Source of the DNA: Curtobacterium poinsettiae
Lineage (GTDB): Bacteria > Actinomycetota > Actinomycetes > Actinomycetales > Microbacteriaceae
Reading direction: 5' to 3'
NCBI RefSeq assembly: GCF_025677645.1
Contig: NZ_CP106879.1
Coordinates: 1,984,001-2,048,000 of the forward strand
DNA length: 64,000 nucleotides
A program made the translations under genes and the position numbers. The notes beneath the pieces were generated by a model. It did not search any database and was not told where the DNA came from. It saw only the letters and a list, made by a program, of their open reading frames with translations. Below are positions 1 through 7,857 of this stretch, in pieces. The first letter of the stretch is position 1. Each line of letters opens with the position of its first letter.

Positions 1-230
1 ACGGCGGTCGGCGTCGGGTCGGTGGACGGGCCTCCCGGCTGCTCGTCGGTGTCGACCGTCGCGGCGGGCGCGGCGGGCGTACCGGGCGTCGCCGTGCTCG
101 TGACGGTCGTGGGCTCGGCCGCGACGGCGGTCGCGGCGCCGATGCCGAACGCCGACGACGCGGTGACGATGGCGACGGCTGCGCCGATGGCGGCGACCCG
201 TCGCGTGGTGGCGGTGCAGGGCTGGTTCAT
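1..230 (-). CDS. Secreted or surface protein, N-terminal part only
   Basis: Minus-strand frame open to the left edge of the window, so only about 76 residues are visible. The start is ATG at 230, with a GAGGGGGAT ribosome site just upstream on that strand. Residues 1-12 carry two arginines (TTRR), followed by an alanine-rich hydrophobic stretch to about residue 36 ending near AVAAEP, which looks like a signal peptide with an Ala-x-Ala type cleavage site. After that the chain is rich in Thr, Pro, Ala and Gly, typical of an extracellular linker. The mature domain lies outside the window, so no function can be assigned. Confidence 0.6.
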   Translation of the reverse strand, partial: MNQPCTATTRRVAAIGAAVAIVTASSAFGIGAATAVAAEPTTVTSTATPGTPAAPAATVDTDEQPGGPSTDPTPTA

Positions 231-346
231 GGGATCCCCCTCGGATGCGGTCGGGGCACCGGCAGGTGCCCTCATCCAGGAGATGTCCGCGTCCACGAGA
301 TCCTGACGGATGCACAGGTCTCGATCCGGTCACGGCGCTGGAGGGA

Positions 347-374
347 GTGCGCTGGATGGCGTGCGCTGGACGGC
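347..374. repeat. Two 14-bp tandem units between LysR and the secreted-protein gene
   Basis: GTGCGCTGGATGGC at 347-360 is followed directly by GTGCGCTGGACGGC at 361-374, differing by one base. It lies between the LysR stop codon and the start of the secreted-protein gene. It may be part of a terminator or promoter region; no function is evident. Confidence 0.4.
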
Positions 375-389
375 GTACGCGCCAGTGGA

Positions 390-1292
390 TCAGTCGGCGA
401 CGGCTGCTGCCGCACGCTCGAGCGCGTCGCGGAGTGCGCGGACCGCCGGGGACGACGACCCCGCGGACCGCACCACCGTGAAGATCGTGCGTCGGGGGCC
501 CTCCGGCAGCTCGAGCAGCCGACAGGTCGTCGTCCGACCGGTCCACATCAGGTCCGGCATCAGGCTGACGGCGTTGCCCGACTCGACGAGGCGGATCTGC
601 GTCTGCAGGTCGGCGGTCTCGTACCGGACGTCGGGCTCGAAGCCCCAGCGCCGACAGACCTGCTCGGCGAAGTGCCGCGACGCGGTACCCCGGGGCTCCA
701 TAACCCAGGGCATGGTGCGCGCGTCCTCGAGCGACGACACCGGGCGCAGGGCCGTGTCGAGCGGGGGCAGGGCGAGCCGGACCGCATCGGTCGTCAGGTC
801 GGAGCGGTCGAGCCCGGGCAGGTGCGGAGCGGCATGGGCCGGGTACTGCTCGGCGATCACCATGTCGAAGTCGCGAGCCCACGTCTCGTTCAGTGCGGTC
901 TCCGGTTCCCGCTGCACCATCTCGACCCGGACGTCGGGGTGTTCCGTGGCCATCTCGTGCAGGGCGCTCGGCATCAGGGCGAGGGCCGCGGACTGGAACA
1001 CGGCGACCCGGACGCGGCCCTGCACGGACGACAGGGTCTCCTCGACCTGCGACTGCGCGTGCTCGAGGACGTCGAGCACCTGGCCCGCAGCGGCGACCAA
1101 CACCTCGGCCTGCGGGGTGAGCTGCAGCCGTCGCCCGGCCTTGCGGAGGAGCTGCACGCCGGCCTCCCGCTCCAGGGCGCTCAGCTGCTGCGAGACCGCC
1201 GACGGGGTGAAGTTCACGGCCTCAGCGACGGCCGCGATCGTGCCGCGGATGGACAGCTCACGGAGGAGCACGAGACGGCGGACGTCGAGCAT
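390..1292 (-). CDS. LysR-family transcriptional regulator, probable regulator of putA
   Basis: 300 residues, the usual length for LysR regulators. The N-terminus has the winged helix-turn-helix (residues about 3-60, with the core FTPSAVSQQLSALEREAG), followed by a linker helix and a periplasmic-binding-like effector domain from about residue 90. It is transcribed divergently from the proline catabolism gene putA with 105 bp between the two starts, the classic layout for a LysR activator and its target. Proline as effector is inferred from context only. The ATG at 1292 places the helix-turn-helix at the usual distance from the N-terminus. Confidence 0.85.
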   Translation of the reverse strand: MLDVRRLVLLRELSIRGTIAAVAEAVNFTPSAVSQQLSALEREAGVQLLRKAGRRLQLTPQAEVLVAAAGQVLDVLEHAQSQVEETLSSVQGRVRVAVFQSAALALMPSALHEMATEHPDVRVEMVQREPETALNETWARDFDMVIAEQYPAHAAPHLPGLDRSDLTTDAVRLALPPLDTALRPVSSLEDARTMPWVMEPRGTASRHFAEQVCRRWGFEPDVRYETADLQTQIRLVESGNAVSLMPDLMWTGRTTTCRLLELPEGPRRTIFTVVRSAGSSSPAVRALRDALERAAAAVAD

Positions 1293-1322
1293 GGTCCGAC
1301 GCTAGCCGGGCCGAGCCCGGAA

Positions 1323-1372
1323 CGGTAGCGCAACTGAACGGTATCCATCAGGAACGCTCACTTCCGCTACCG
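1323..1372. promoter_or_regulatory. Divergent LysR/putA control region with an inverted repeat
   Basis: The 105-bp gap between the LysR gene and putA holds CGGTAGCG at 1323-1330 and its exact inverse CGCTACCG at 1365-1372, 34 bp apart. Spaced inverted half-sites between divergent LysR and target genes are typical binding sites for this family. Promoter elements are not clear in this GC-rich sequence, so this is a candidate operator. Confidence 0.45.
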
Positions 1373-1397
1373 CATCCCGGACCTCCACACTGAACCC

Positions 1398-4300
1398 ATG
1401 ACGACGTTGCACGAGGACTCCGCCATCGACCACGACGCCCTGGCGGACCAGTCCGTCGCGCTCGTCCGACAGTGGCTCGCCGAGGCCGAGACCTACCCGG
1501 TCGACGGCTCCGCGAAGCAGCTCGCCGGGGTGCTCGCCGACCCCGCGGGACTCGACTTCGCCGTCGGGTTCGTCGACGGGGTCGTGCGACCGGAAGACCT
1601 CGCCGTCGCCGCCCGCAAGCTCCGACAGATCGCCCCGGACGCCCCCGGGTTCCTGCCCGCCGCGCTCCGCGGACTCGTCCGACTCGGCGGCGGCATGGCC
1701 CCCGTGCTGCCGAACGTCGTCGTCCCCATCGCCCGACGCGTCCTCCGCAACATGGTCGGCCACCTCATCGTCGACGCCACCGACTCCAAGCTCGGCCCGG
1801 CCATCGCCGGCATCAAGCGCGACGGCGTCCGCCTCAACGTCAACCTGCTCGGTGAGGCCGTGCTGGGCGAGCGCGAAGCCGCCCGCCGACTCGAGGGCAC
1901 GCACAAGCTGCTGGCCCGCGACGACGTCGACTACGTCTCGATCAAGGTGTCCTCGACCGTGCACCCGCACTCGCCGTGGGCGTTCGACCACGCGGTGGAC
2001 GACATCGTCGAGCAGCTCCGACCGCTCTTCCAGCGCGCCGCAGCCGCCAGCCCGGCCAAGTTCATCAACCTCGACATGGAGGAGTACAAGGACCTCGACC
2101 TCACCATCGCGGTCTTCACGAAGCTCCTCGACGAGCCCGAGTTCCTCGGCCTCGAAGCCGGCATCGTGCTGCAGGCGTACCTGCCCGACGCGCTCGCCGC
2201 GATGCAGGAGCTGCAGGAGTGGTCCGCCGCCCGCCGTGCCCGTGGTGGTGCCGGCATCAAGGTCCGGCTGGTCAAGGGCGCGAACCTGCCGATGGAGCAG
2301 GTCGAGGCCTCGGTGCACGGCTGGCCGCTCGCCACCTGGCACACCAAGCAGGACTCCGACACCAACTACAAGCGCGTGCTCGACTGGGCGCTCACCCCCT
2401 CGCGCGTCGAGAACGTGCGCGTCGGTGTCGCCGGGCACAACCTGTTCGACGTCGCGCACGCGTGGCTGCTCGCCGGTGAGCGCGGGGTGCGGGACGGCAT
2501 CGAGTTCGAGATGCTGCTCGGCATGGCGCAGGGGCAGGCGTCGGCCGTGAAGAACACGGTCGGCTCGCTCCTGCTCTACACGCCGGTCGTCCACCCGGGC
2601 GAGTTCGACGTCGCGATCGCCTACCTGATCCGTCGTCTCGAAGAGGGCGCGTCGCAGGACAACTTCATGTCCGCGGTCTTCTCGCTGGTCTCCTCGCCGC
2701 CGCTGTTCGCCCGCGAGGAAGCACGCTTCCGCGCCTCGCTCGAGCCGCTCGCGCAGCCCGGCGGACTCGACGCACCGCCGTCGCACCGCGTCGCCGACCG
2801 GTACGCCGCCGTCGGCCGCCCCGGCCCCGGTCACTTCGAGAACACCCCCGACAGCGACCCCTCGGTCGGCGCCGTCCGCGCCTGGGGCGACGCCATCACC
2901 GCGCGGGTCGCCTCGTCGACGCTCGGTGTCCGCGCCGTCCAGGAGGCCCGGGTCGACTCCGCCACGGCGCTCGACACCGCGCTCGGCCGCGCCAAGGCCG
3001 CCGGTGCGGTCTGGGGCACCTGGTCCGGTGGCGCACGTGGCGCCGTGCTCCACGCCGTCGGCGACGCACTCGAGGCGAACCGCGCCGCGCTCATCGAGGT
3101 CATGGCGTCGGAGACCGGCAAGACCATCGACCAGGCCGACCCCGAGGTGTCCGAGGCGATCGACTTCGCGCACTTCTACGGCACCCTGGCGTCCTCGCTC
3201 GACGACGTCGACGGTGCGACCTTCACGCCCGCGGCGCTGACCCTGGTCGCGCCGCCGTGGAACTTCCCCGTGGCGATCCCCGCCGGATCGACCCTCGCTG
3301 CGCTGGCGGCCGGGTCGGCCGTCGTGCTGAAGCCCGCGCCGCCCGCCGAGCGCTCCGGGGCCGTGCTCGCCTCGATCATCGAGACCGCGCTCGACGCGCA
3401 CGGGGCCCCGGCCGACGTGCTCGCCTTCCTGCAGGTGTCGGAGAACGACCTCGGGCAGCAGCTCATCGCGTCCCCGATGGTCGACCAGGTCATCCTCACC
3501 GGTGCGTACGAGACGGCCGAGCTGTTCCGCTCGTTCCGTCCCGACCTGCCGCTGCTCGCCGAGACCTCGGGCAAGAACGCCGTGATCGTCACGCCGTCGT
3601 CCGACCTCGACCTCGCCGTGAAGGACGTCGTCGCCTCGGCCTTCGGCCACGCCGGCCAGAAGTGCTCGGCCGCGTCCCTCGTCGTCATGGTCGGCTCGGT
3701 CGCCAGGTCGAAGCGCTTCCGGAACCAGCTGCTCGACGCGGTGGCCTCGCTCACGGTGGGCTACCCGACCGACGCCGCGACCCAGATGGGCCCGGTCATC
3801 GAGCCGGCCTCGGGCAAGCTGCTCGACGGCCTGACGAAGCTCGGCGCGGGGGAGTCCTGGGCCGTCGAGCCGAAGCAGCTCGACGAGACCGGCAGGCTCT
3901 GGAGCCCGGGTGTCCGACAGGGCGTCCGCCGTGGCTCCGAGTTCCACCGCACCGAGTACTTCGGCCCGATCCTCGGCATGATGACCGCGGACTCGCTCGA
4001 CGAGGCGATCGACATCGTGAACGAGGTCGACTACGGCCTCACCTCGGGCCTGCACTCGCTCGACCCGGCCGAGATCGGCACGTGGCTGTCGCGGATCCAG
4101 GCGGGCAACCTCTACGTCAACCGCGGCATCACGGGCGCCATCGTCCGCCGTCAGCCGTTCGGCGGCTGGAAGAAGTCGGCGGTCGGCGCGGGCACCAAGG
4201 CCGGTGGGCTGAACTACCTGCTCGGGCTCGGGTCGTGGACGCCTGCGCCGGCGGTCGCCGCGTCCGGTGTCGCCGTGTCGGGTCCGGTCTCGGCGTTCGT

Positions 4301-4862
4301 CCGGGCGGCCGAGGTGAGCTCGGAGGCGCTCGACCGCTCGCTGGCTTCGGACGAGCAGGCGTGGTCGACGCTGTTCGGCACCGCGATCGACGTCTCGGCG
4401 CTCAGCGCCGAGCGGAACATCGCGCGGTACCTGCCGTTCCCGTCGGTGCAGGTGCGGCTGGCCGCTGCCGACGAGGACGCTGTCCCGGAGCTCGTCCGCG
4501 TCGTCGCCGCTGCACTCCGTGCCGGCACGACGATCGAGGTCTCCACGGCCGCGACGCTGCCGTCGTCCGTCGCCTCGGCGATCCGTTCGCTGCCGATCGT
4601 CCGCTCGCTGTCGCAGACGGTGTCCGACGAGGCCTTCGCGAGCTCGGTCGCCTCGGGGCCGTCGACCCGGGTGCGGCTCATCGGTGGCGACACCTCGGCG
4701 CTGTACTCGGCCGTCGGAGGCCGTCCGGACGTCGCGGTGTACGGCGGCCCCGTGACCGAGGCCGGGCGGCTCGAGATCCTGCCGTTCGTCCGCGAGCAGG
4801 CGGTGTCGATCACCGCGCACCGCTTCGGCACGCCGAACCACCTGACCGACGACCTGATCTGA
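1398..4862 (+). CDS. putA: Bifunctional proline dehydrogenase / L-glutamate-gamma-semialdehyde dehydrogenase
   Basis: 1154 residues. Residues about 100-430 form the FAD-dependent proline dehydrogenase barrel, which oxidises proline to pyrroline-5-carboxylate. Residues about 500-960 form an NAD-dependent aldehyde dehydrogenase that oxidises glutamate semialdehyde to glutamate; its catalytic cysteine is visible in GHAGQKCSAAS (about residue 754) and the general-base glutamate in LLAETSGKNA. A C-terminal tail of about 190 residues follows, as in long PutA forms. There is no N-terminal ribbon-helix-helix DNA-binding domain, so it is not the autoregulating enterobacterial type; regulation probably falls to the divergent LysR. 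It lets the cell use proline as carbon and nitrogen source. Confidence 0.96.
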   Translation: MTTLHEDSAIDHDALADQSVALVRQWLAEAETYPVDGSAKQLAGVLADPAGLDFAVGFVDGVVRPEDLAVAARKLRQIAPDAPGFLPAALRGLVRLGGGMAPVLPNVVVPIARRVLRNMVGHLIVDATDSKLGPAIAGIKRDGVRLNVNLLGEAVLGEREAARRLEGTHKLLARDDVDYVSIKVSSTVHPHSPWAFDHAVDDIVEQLRPLFQRAAAASPAKFINLDMEEYKDLDLTIAVFTKLLDEPEFLGLEAGIVLQAYLPDALAAMQELQEWSAARRARGGAGIKVRLVKGANLPMEQVEASVHGWPLATWHTKQDSDTNYKRVLDWALTPSRVENVRVGVAGHNLFDVAHAWLLAGERGVRDGIEFEMLLGMAQGQASAVKNTVGSLLLYTPVVHPGEFDVAIAYLIRRLEEGASQDNFMSAVFSLVSSPPLFAREEARFRASLEPLAQPGGLDAPPSHRVADRYAAVGRPGPGHFENTPDSDPSVGAVRAWGDAITARVASSTLGVRAVQEARVDSATALDTALGRAKAAGAVWGTWSGGARGAVLHAVGDALEANRAALIEVMASETGKTIDQADPEVSEAIDFAHFYGTLASSLDDVDGATFTPAALTLVAPPWNFPVAIPAGSTLAALAAGSAVVLKPAPPAERSGAVLASIIETALDAHGAPADVLAFLQVSENDLGQQLIASPMVDQVILTGAYETAELFRSFRPDLPLLAETSGKNAVIVTPSSDLDLAVKDVVASAFGHAGQKCSAASLVVMVGSVARSKRFRNQLLDAVASLTVGYPTDAATQMGPVIEPASGKLLDGLTKLGAGESWAVEPKQLDETGRLWSPGVRQGVRRGSEFHRTEYFGPILGMMTADSLDEAIDIVNEVDYGLTSGLHSLDPAEIGTWLSRIQAGNLYVNRGITGAIVRRQPFGGWKKSAVGAGTKAGGLNYLLGLGSWTPAPAVAASGVAVSGPVSAFVRAAEVSSEALDRSLASDEQAWSTLFGTAIDVSALSAERNIARYLPFPSVQVRLAAADEDAVPELVRVVAAALRAGTTIEVSTAATLPSSVASAIRSLPIVRSLSQTVSDEAFASSVASGPSTRVRLIGGDTSALYSAVGGRPDVAVYGGPVTEAGRLEILPFVREQAVSITAHRFGTPNHLTDDLI

Positions 4863-4870
4863 CCGGACCG

Positions 4871-4897
4871 CGGCGCTGGCGTTCGGGTCCAGCGCCG
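4871..4897 (+). terminator. Stem-loop 10 bp after putA
   Basis: CGGCGCTGG at 4871-4879 pairs with CCAGCGCCG at 4889-4897 around a 9-base loop, directly downstream of the putA stop. No T-run follows. It probably helps end or stabilise the putA transcript. Confidence 0.55.
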
Positions 4898-4905
4898 CTG
4901 CACAA

Positions 4906-4953
4906 CCGAAGTGCCCCCGAACCGCGCGATCGCGTGGTTCGGGGGCACTTCGG
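4906..4953. terminator. 48-bp near-perfect palindrome after putA
   Basis: An 18-bp arm at 4906-4923 (CCGAAGTGCCCCCGAACC) is exactly repeated inverted at 4936-4953. The 12-base centre itself contains the palindrome CGCGATCGCG, so 46 of 48 positions are self-complementary. No T-run is present on either side. It sits between two genes on the same strand, so it is probably a strong terminator or transcript-end barrier; see findings for the wider family of such palindromes. Confidence 0.7.
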
Positions 4954-5082
4954 CTCTGCGGCGTGTGGAACGTCGTGTACGTGGCTGTCCGGTCGCCGCA
5001 CGGCCTCGGGTGCTTCGGAGGGACCGAGCGTTGCCTCGGGAGCGCGTCGCAACCACGGCGCGCAACCCTGAGGAGCTCCACC

Positions 5083-5523
5083 ATGACCGAACCGTTCGCA
5101 CGCCCGACCGCCCTGGCCCACGTCCGCGTCACCGTGACCGACATCCACCGCAGCAAGGCGTTCTACCAGCAGCTGCTCGGCACCGACCCGGCGATCGACT
5201 TCAGCGACCAGGTCGACGAGCCCGGCGTGCGCGAGGACCGCGAGCGCTTCTACGGCGGCTCCGTGTTCCAGCTCGGCGACCAGGTCTTCGGCCTCCGCCC
5301 GGTCGCTCCGGCGGGGCAGACGTTCAGCCCGGACACCGTCGGCCTCGACCACGTGAGCTTCGTCGTGGGGTCGGTCGACGAGCTGCACCAGGCCGCTGCA
5401 CGCCTCGACGCCGCGGGGGTCGAGCACGGCGAGGTCACCGACCTCGGGGACGCCGGCATGGTGATCCTGTCCGTGCAGGACCCCGACGACATCAACCTCG
5501 AGCTCGCTGCTCTGAAGGAGTGA
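5083..5523 (+). CDS. VOC-superfamily (glyoxalase/bleomycin-resistance-like) protein
   Basis: 146 residues. The start ATG at 5083 has GAGGAG 8 bases upstream; a longer upstream reading frame lacks a ribosome site. It shows two beta-alpha-beta-beta-beta halves: HVRVTVTDIHRSKAFYQQLLG near the N-terminus and LDHVSFVVGSVDELHQAAARL in the second half, ending with DPDDINLELAA, a common metal-ligand-bearing C-terminal strand in glyoxalase-like enzymes. Histidine and glutamate ligands are present, so it could bind a divalent metal. Substrate is unknown. It is convergent with the thioesterase gene, the stops 5 bp apart. Confidence 0.8.
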   Translation: MTEPFARPTALAHVRVTVTDIHRSKAFYQQLLGTDPAIDFSDQVDEPGVREDRERFYGGSVFQLGDQVFGLRPVAPAGQTFSPDTVGLDHVSFVVGSVDELHQAAARLDAAGVEHGEVTDLGDAGMVILSVQDPDDINLELAALKE

Positions 5524-5528
5524 GGTCC

Positions 5529-5972
5529 TCAGTCGGCGGCGGCGGGCTGTGACGCGACCATCGAGCCGGTCACGAGCTCGCGGAGTTCGGCGGGCAGCGG
5601 GACCGGACGGCGGGCGCCCTCGCGGTCGATGATGACGTGCACGAACTCACCCGTGGCGAGCAGGGCACCGTCGGACTGCCGGAACAGGCCGAACTCCCAC
5701 GACAGGCTCGTGGTGCCGAGGTGCTTCGAGCGCATCCCGACCTCGATGACGTCCGGCCAGACGGCGGACTCGACGAACCGGCAGCTCGACGACACCAGGA
5801 CGGCGATCCACTCCGACGAGAACGGGTCGAGCCCGGCGACCTCGCGGAACCAGTACGTCGACGCGTTGTCCATCGCCGAGTAGTAGATCGTGTTGTTGAC
5901 GTGCCCGAACATGTCGTTGTCGTTCCACCTGGTGGGGTAGGTCCGACGGAACGGGTACTCGGCGATGGTCAT
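5529..5972 (-). CDS. Acyl-CoA thioesterase, hotdog fold (4HBT type)
   Basis: 147 residues with the thioesterase signature near the N-terminus, PTRWNDNDMFGHVNNTIYYS: the Asp-Asn-Asp...His-Val-Asn pattern of 4-hydroxybenzoyl-CoA thioesterase/YbgC-like enzymes. It likely hydrolyses an acyl-CoA to free acid and CoA in the cytoplasm. Its ATG overlaps the stop of the upstream TetR gene by four bases (ATGA), so the two are co-translated. Divergence from an acyl-CoA dehydrogenase suggests a small fatty-acid or amino-acid degradation unit. Confidence 0.88.
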   Translation of the reverse strand: MTIAEYPFRRTYPTRWNDNDMFGHVNNTIYYSAMDNASTYWFREVAGLDPFSSEWIAVLVSSSCRFVESAVWPDVIEVGMRSKHLGTTSLSWEFGLFRQSDGALLATGEFVHVIIDREGARRPVPLPAELRELVTGSMVASQPAAAD

Positions 5973-6577
5973 CGGTCTCCGATCGGTGGTGCGGGTGTGG
6001 CGTGCACCGCGTCGGGCCGCAGGACGTACTCGAACGCCGCACGGGCCCGGTCGGGATCAGGGGTCTCACCGGAGATGAACTCGGCGTAGGTGAACGACTC
6101 GGAGATCCGGACGAGCAGCCGTGCGAGCTCCTCGGCCGACAACGGTGCCGGGTCGAACGTACCGGACGACTCCTGCTGCTCGATGAGTGCGGTGACCCGG
6201 GCGACGAACCGGCTCTGCACGTCGCTGTCCGAGGTGGTGAGCAGACGCATCGCCCGAGCGGGTTCGCGGGTCAGGAACGCCCGGAAGTACGGGGCGTCGA
6301 TCAGGTCGGCGGTGAACCGGTCGAGCACGACGACGAGCCGGGCCGCTCCGGTCGCCCCGATCTCGTCGGCGGCGTGGGTGGCCCCGTCGAGGGTCGGGAC
6401 TGCGAGGGACCACAGGATCTCGGACAGCAACCGGTCACGGTTGCCGACCCAGCGGAACAGCGACGTGCGGTCGACGCCGAGTGCGGCAGCCAACGCCCCC
6501 ATGTCGATCCGTGAGCCGGCGATGAAGGTGTGACGGGCCTCCCGGAAGGCGCGCAGCGCTGAATCCGATGTGTACAC
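5969..6577 (-). CDS. TetR-type transcriptional regulator
   Basis: 202 residues from the GTG at 6577, which has GAGAGGA 4 bases upstream; longer starts would run into the divergent gene. The N-terminal helix-turn-helix is visible at residues about 25-50 (IDMGALAAALGVDRTSLFRW), then an all-helical ligand domain with a QsdR-like appearance. It overlaps the thioesterase start by four bases and diverges from the acyl-CoA dehydrogenase gene with only 38 bp between the starts. It most likely represses both directions and is released by an acyl-CoA or related ligand; the ligand is not known. Confidence 0.8.
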   Translation of the reverse strand: MYTSDSALRAFREARHTFIAGSRIDMGALAAALGVDRTSLFRWVGNRDRLLSEILWSLAVPTLDGATHAADEIGATGAARLVVVLDRFTADLIDAPYFRAFLTREPARAMRLLTTSDSDVQSRFVARVTALIEQQESSGTFDPAPLSAEELARLLVRISESFTYAEFISGETPDPDRARAAFEYVLRPDAVHATPAPPIGDR

Positions 6578-6589
6578 GCGATCCTCTCT

Positions 6590-6613
6590 TGCAACGTTTT
6601 CGAGAATGATGCA
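6590..6613. promoter_or_regulatory. Candidate TetR operator in the 38-bp divergent gap
   Basis: A 24-bp imperfect palindrome with 9 of 12 paired positions runs from TGCAACG at 6590 to GATGCA ending at 6613. It fills most of the gap between the TetR gene and the acyl-CoA dehydrogenase. Its length and position fit a TetR operator that would block both promoters. Confidence 0.5.
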
Positions 6614-6615
6614 TC

Positions 6616-7818
6616 GTGGTTGCCATGTCAACGACCATGCCCGCGACGCCCCTGCTCGAATCGGACTTCTACGGCTTCCAGCAGCAGCTCACGGAGCAGG
6701 AGCGCGCGTCGCTCGGGCAGCTCCGGCAGTACCTCGAGCGCGAGGTCGCGCCCATCGCCGACGAGTACTGGGCGCGCGCCGAGTTCCCGATGCAGGTGAT
6801 CGCGCCGCTGGCCGAGCTCGGCATGTACGGGCCGGGCGTCCCGCTCGTGCGGCAGTTCGAGAACTCGGCCGTGTACCGCGGCTGGGCGGCCCTCGAACTC
6901 GGACGCGTGGACGCGAGCGTCGCCACCTTCATCGGCGTGCAGTCCGGCCTGGCGATGAACTCGATCGCGGTCGCCGGCAGCGACGAACAGCAGCGCGAGT
7001 GGCTCCCGCGGATGGCCACGGGTGAGATCGTCGGGGCGTTCGGGCTCACCGAGCCGTACTCCGGCAGTGACTCGGCGAAGGGCCTGCGCACCACCGCCCG
7101 ACGCGAGGGCGACGAGTGGGTGCTCGACGGCGAGAAGCGCTGGATCGGCAACGCCACCTTCGCCGACGTCGTCGTGATCTGGGCGAAGGACGTCGCCGAC
7201 GGTCAGGTCAAGGGCTTCCTCGTCACCACCGACACCGCGGGCTTCACCGCGACCAAGATCGAGGACAAGATCGCCCTGCGCGGCGTGCAGAACGCCGACA
7301 TCGTCATGCAGGACGTCCGGGTGCCCGAGTCGCGTCGGCTGCAGAACGCGACGTCGTTCCGCTCGACCGCCGAGGTGCTCCGACTGACCCGCACCGAGGT
7401 CGCCTGGCAGGCCGTCGGCATCGCCGTCGGGGCGTACGAGGCCGCGCTGGCCTACGCCCGCGAGCGGATCCAGTTCGGCAAGCCGATCGCTGCGCACCAG
7501 CTCGTGCAGGACCTGCTCGTCAAGTCGCTGTCGAACATCACGGCCTCGATCGCACTGTGCACGCAGGCCTCGGCCATGCAGGACGCCGGGGCCGGCGGCG
7601 ACGAGCACTCCGCGATGGCCAAGGCGTTCGCCACCGCGAAGATGCGGGAGACCGTCGCCTGGTGCCGCGAGGTGCAGGGCGGCAACGGCATCGTGCTCGA
7701 CAAGGGCGTGGCCCGGTTCTTCGCCGACGCCGAGGCGATCTACTCGTACGAGGGCACGCGCGAGGTCAACACCCTGATCGTCGGGCGGGCGATCACCGGG
7801 CAGGCCGCGTTCGTCTAG
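6616..7818 (+). CDS. Acyl-CoA dehydrogenase, glutaryl-CoA dehydrogenase-like
   Basis: 400 residues from GTG 6616 (GAGAA lies 9 bases upstream); ATG 6625 is an alternative start. Three-part acyl-CoA dehydrogenase layout: N-terminal helical domain, central beta domain (FGLTEPYSGSDSA, then WIGNA), and C-terminal FAD-binding helices. The C-terminal SYEGTREVNTLIVGRAITG closely resembles the glutaryl-CoA dehydrogenase signature, with the catalytic base glutamate in YEGT (about residue 378). It dehydrogenates an acyl-CoA to the enoyl-CoA with electrons to FAD. The exact substrate cannot be read from the sequence. It is divergent from and probably controlled by the adjacent TetR regulator. Confidence 0.9.
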   Translation: MVAMSTTMPATPLLESDFYGFQQQLTEQERASLGQLRQYLEREVAPIADEYWARAEFPMQVIAPLAELGMYGPGVPLVRQFENSAVYRGWAALELGRVDASVATFIGVQSGLAMNSIAVAGSDEQQREWLPRMATGEIVGAFGLTEPYSGSDSAKGLRTTARREGDEWVLDGEKRWIGNATFADVVVIWAKDVADGQVKGFLVTTDTAGFTATKIEDKIALRGVQNADIVMQDVRVPESRRLQNATSFRSTAEVLRLTRTEVAWQAVGIAVGAYEAALAYARERIQFGKPIAAHQLVQDLLVKSLSNITASIALCTQASAMQDAGAGGDEHSAMAKAFATAKMRETVAWCREVQGGNGIVLDKGVARFFADAEAIYSYEGTREVNTLIVGRAITGQAAFV

Positions 7819-7857
7819 CGGCCCGCCCGGCCCGCCCCGGATCGCCGGACGGGTGCG

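Noticed and set aside
22..306. Plus-strand ORF at the left edge
   Set aside because: Antisense of the secreted-protein gene, whose signal peptide and ribosome site on the minus strand are convincing.
1302..5156. 1284-residue minus-strand open frame opposite putA
   Set aside because: It is the antisense shadow of putA: no ribosome site, arginine/glycine/aspartate-rich composition, and no domains. putA is unambiguous.
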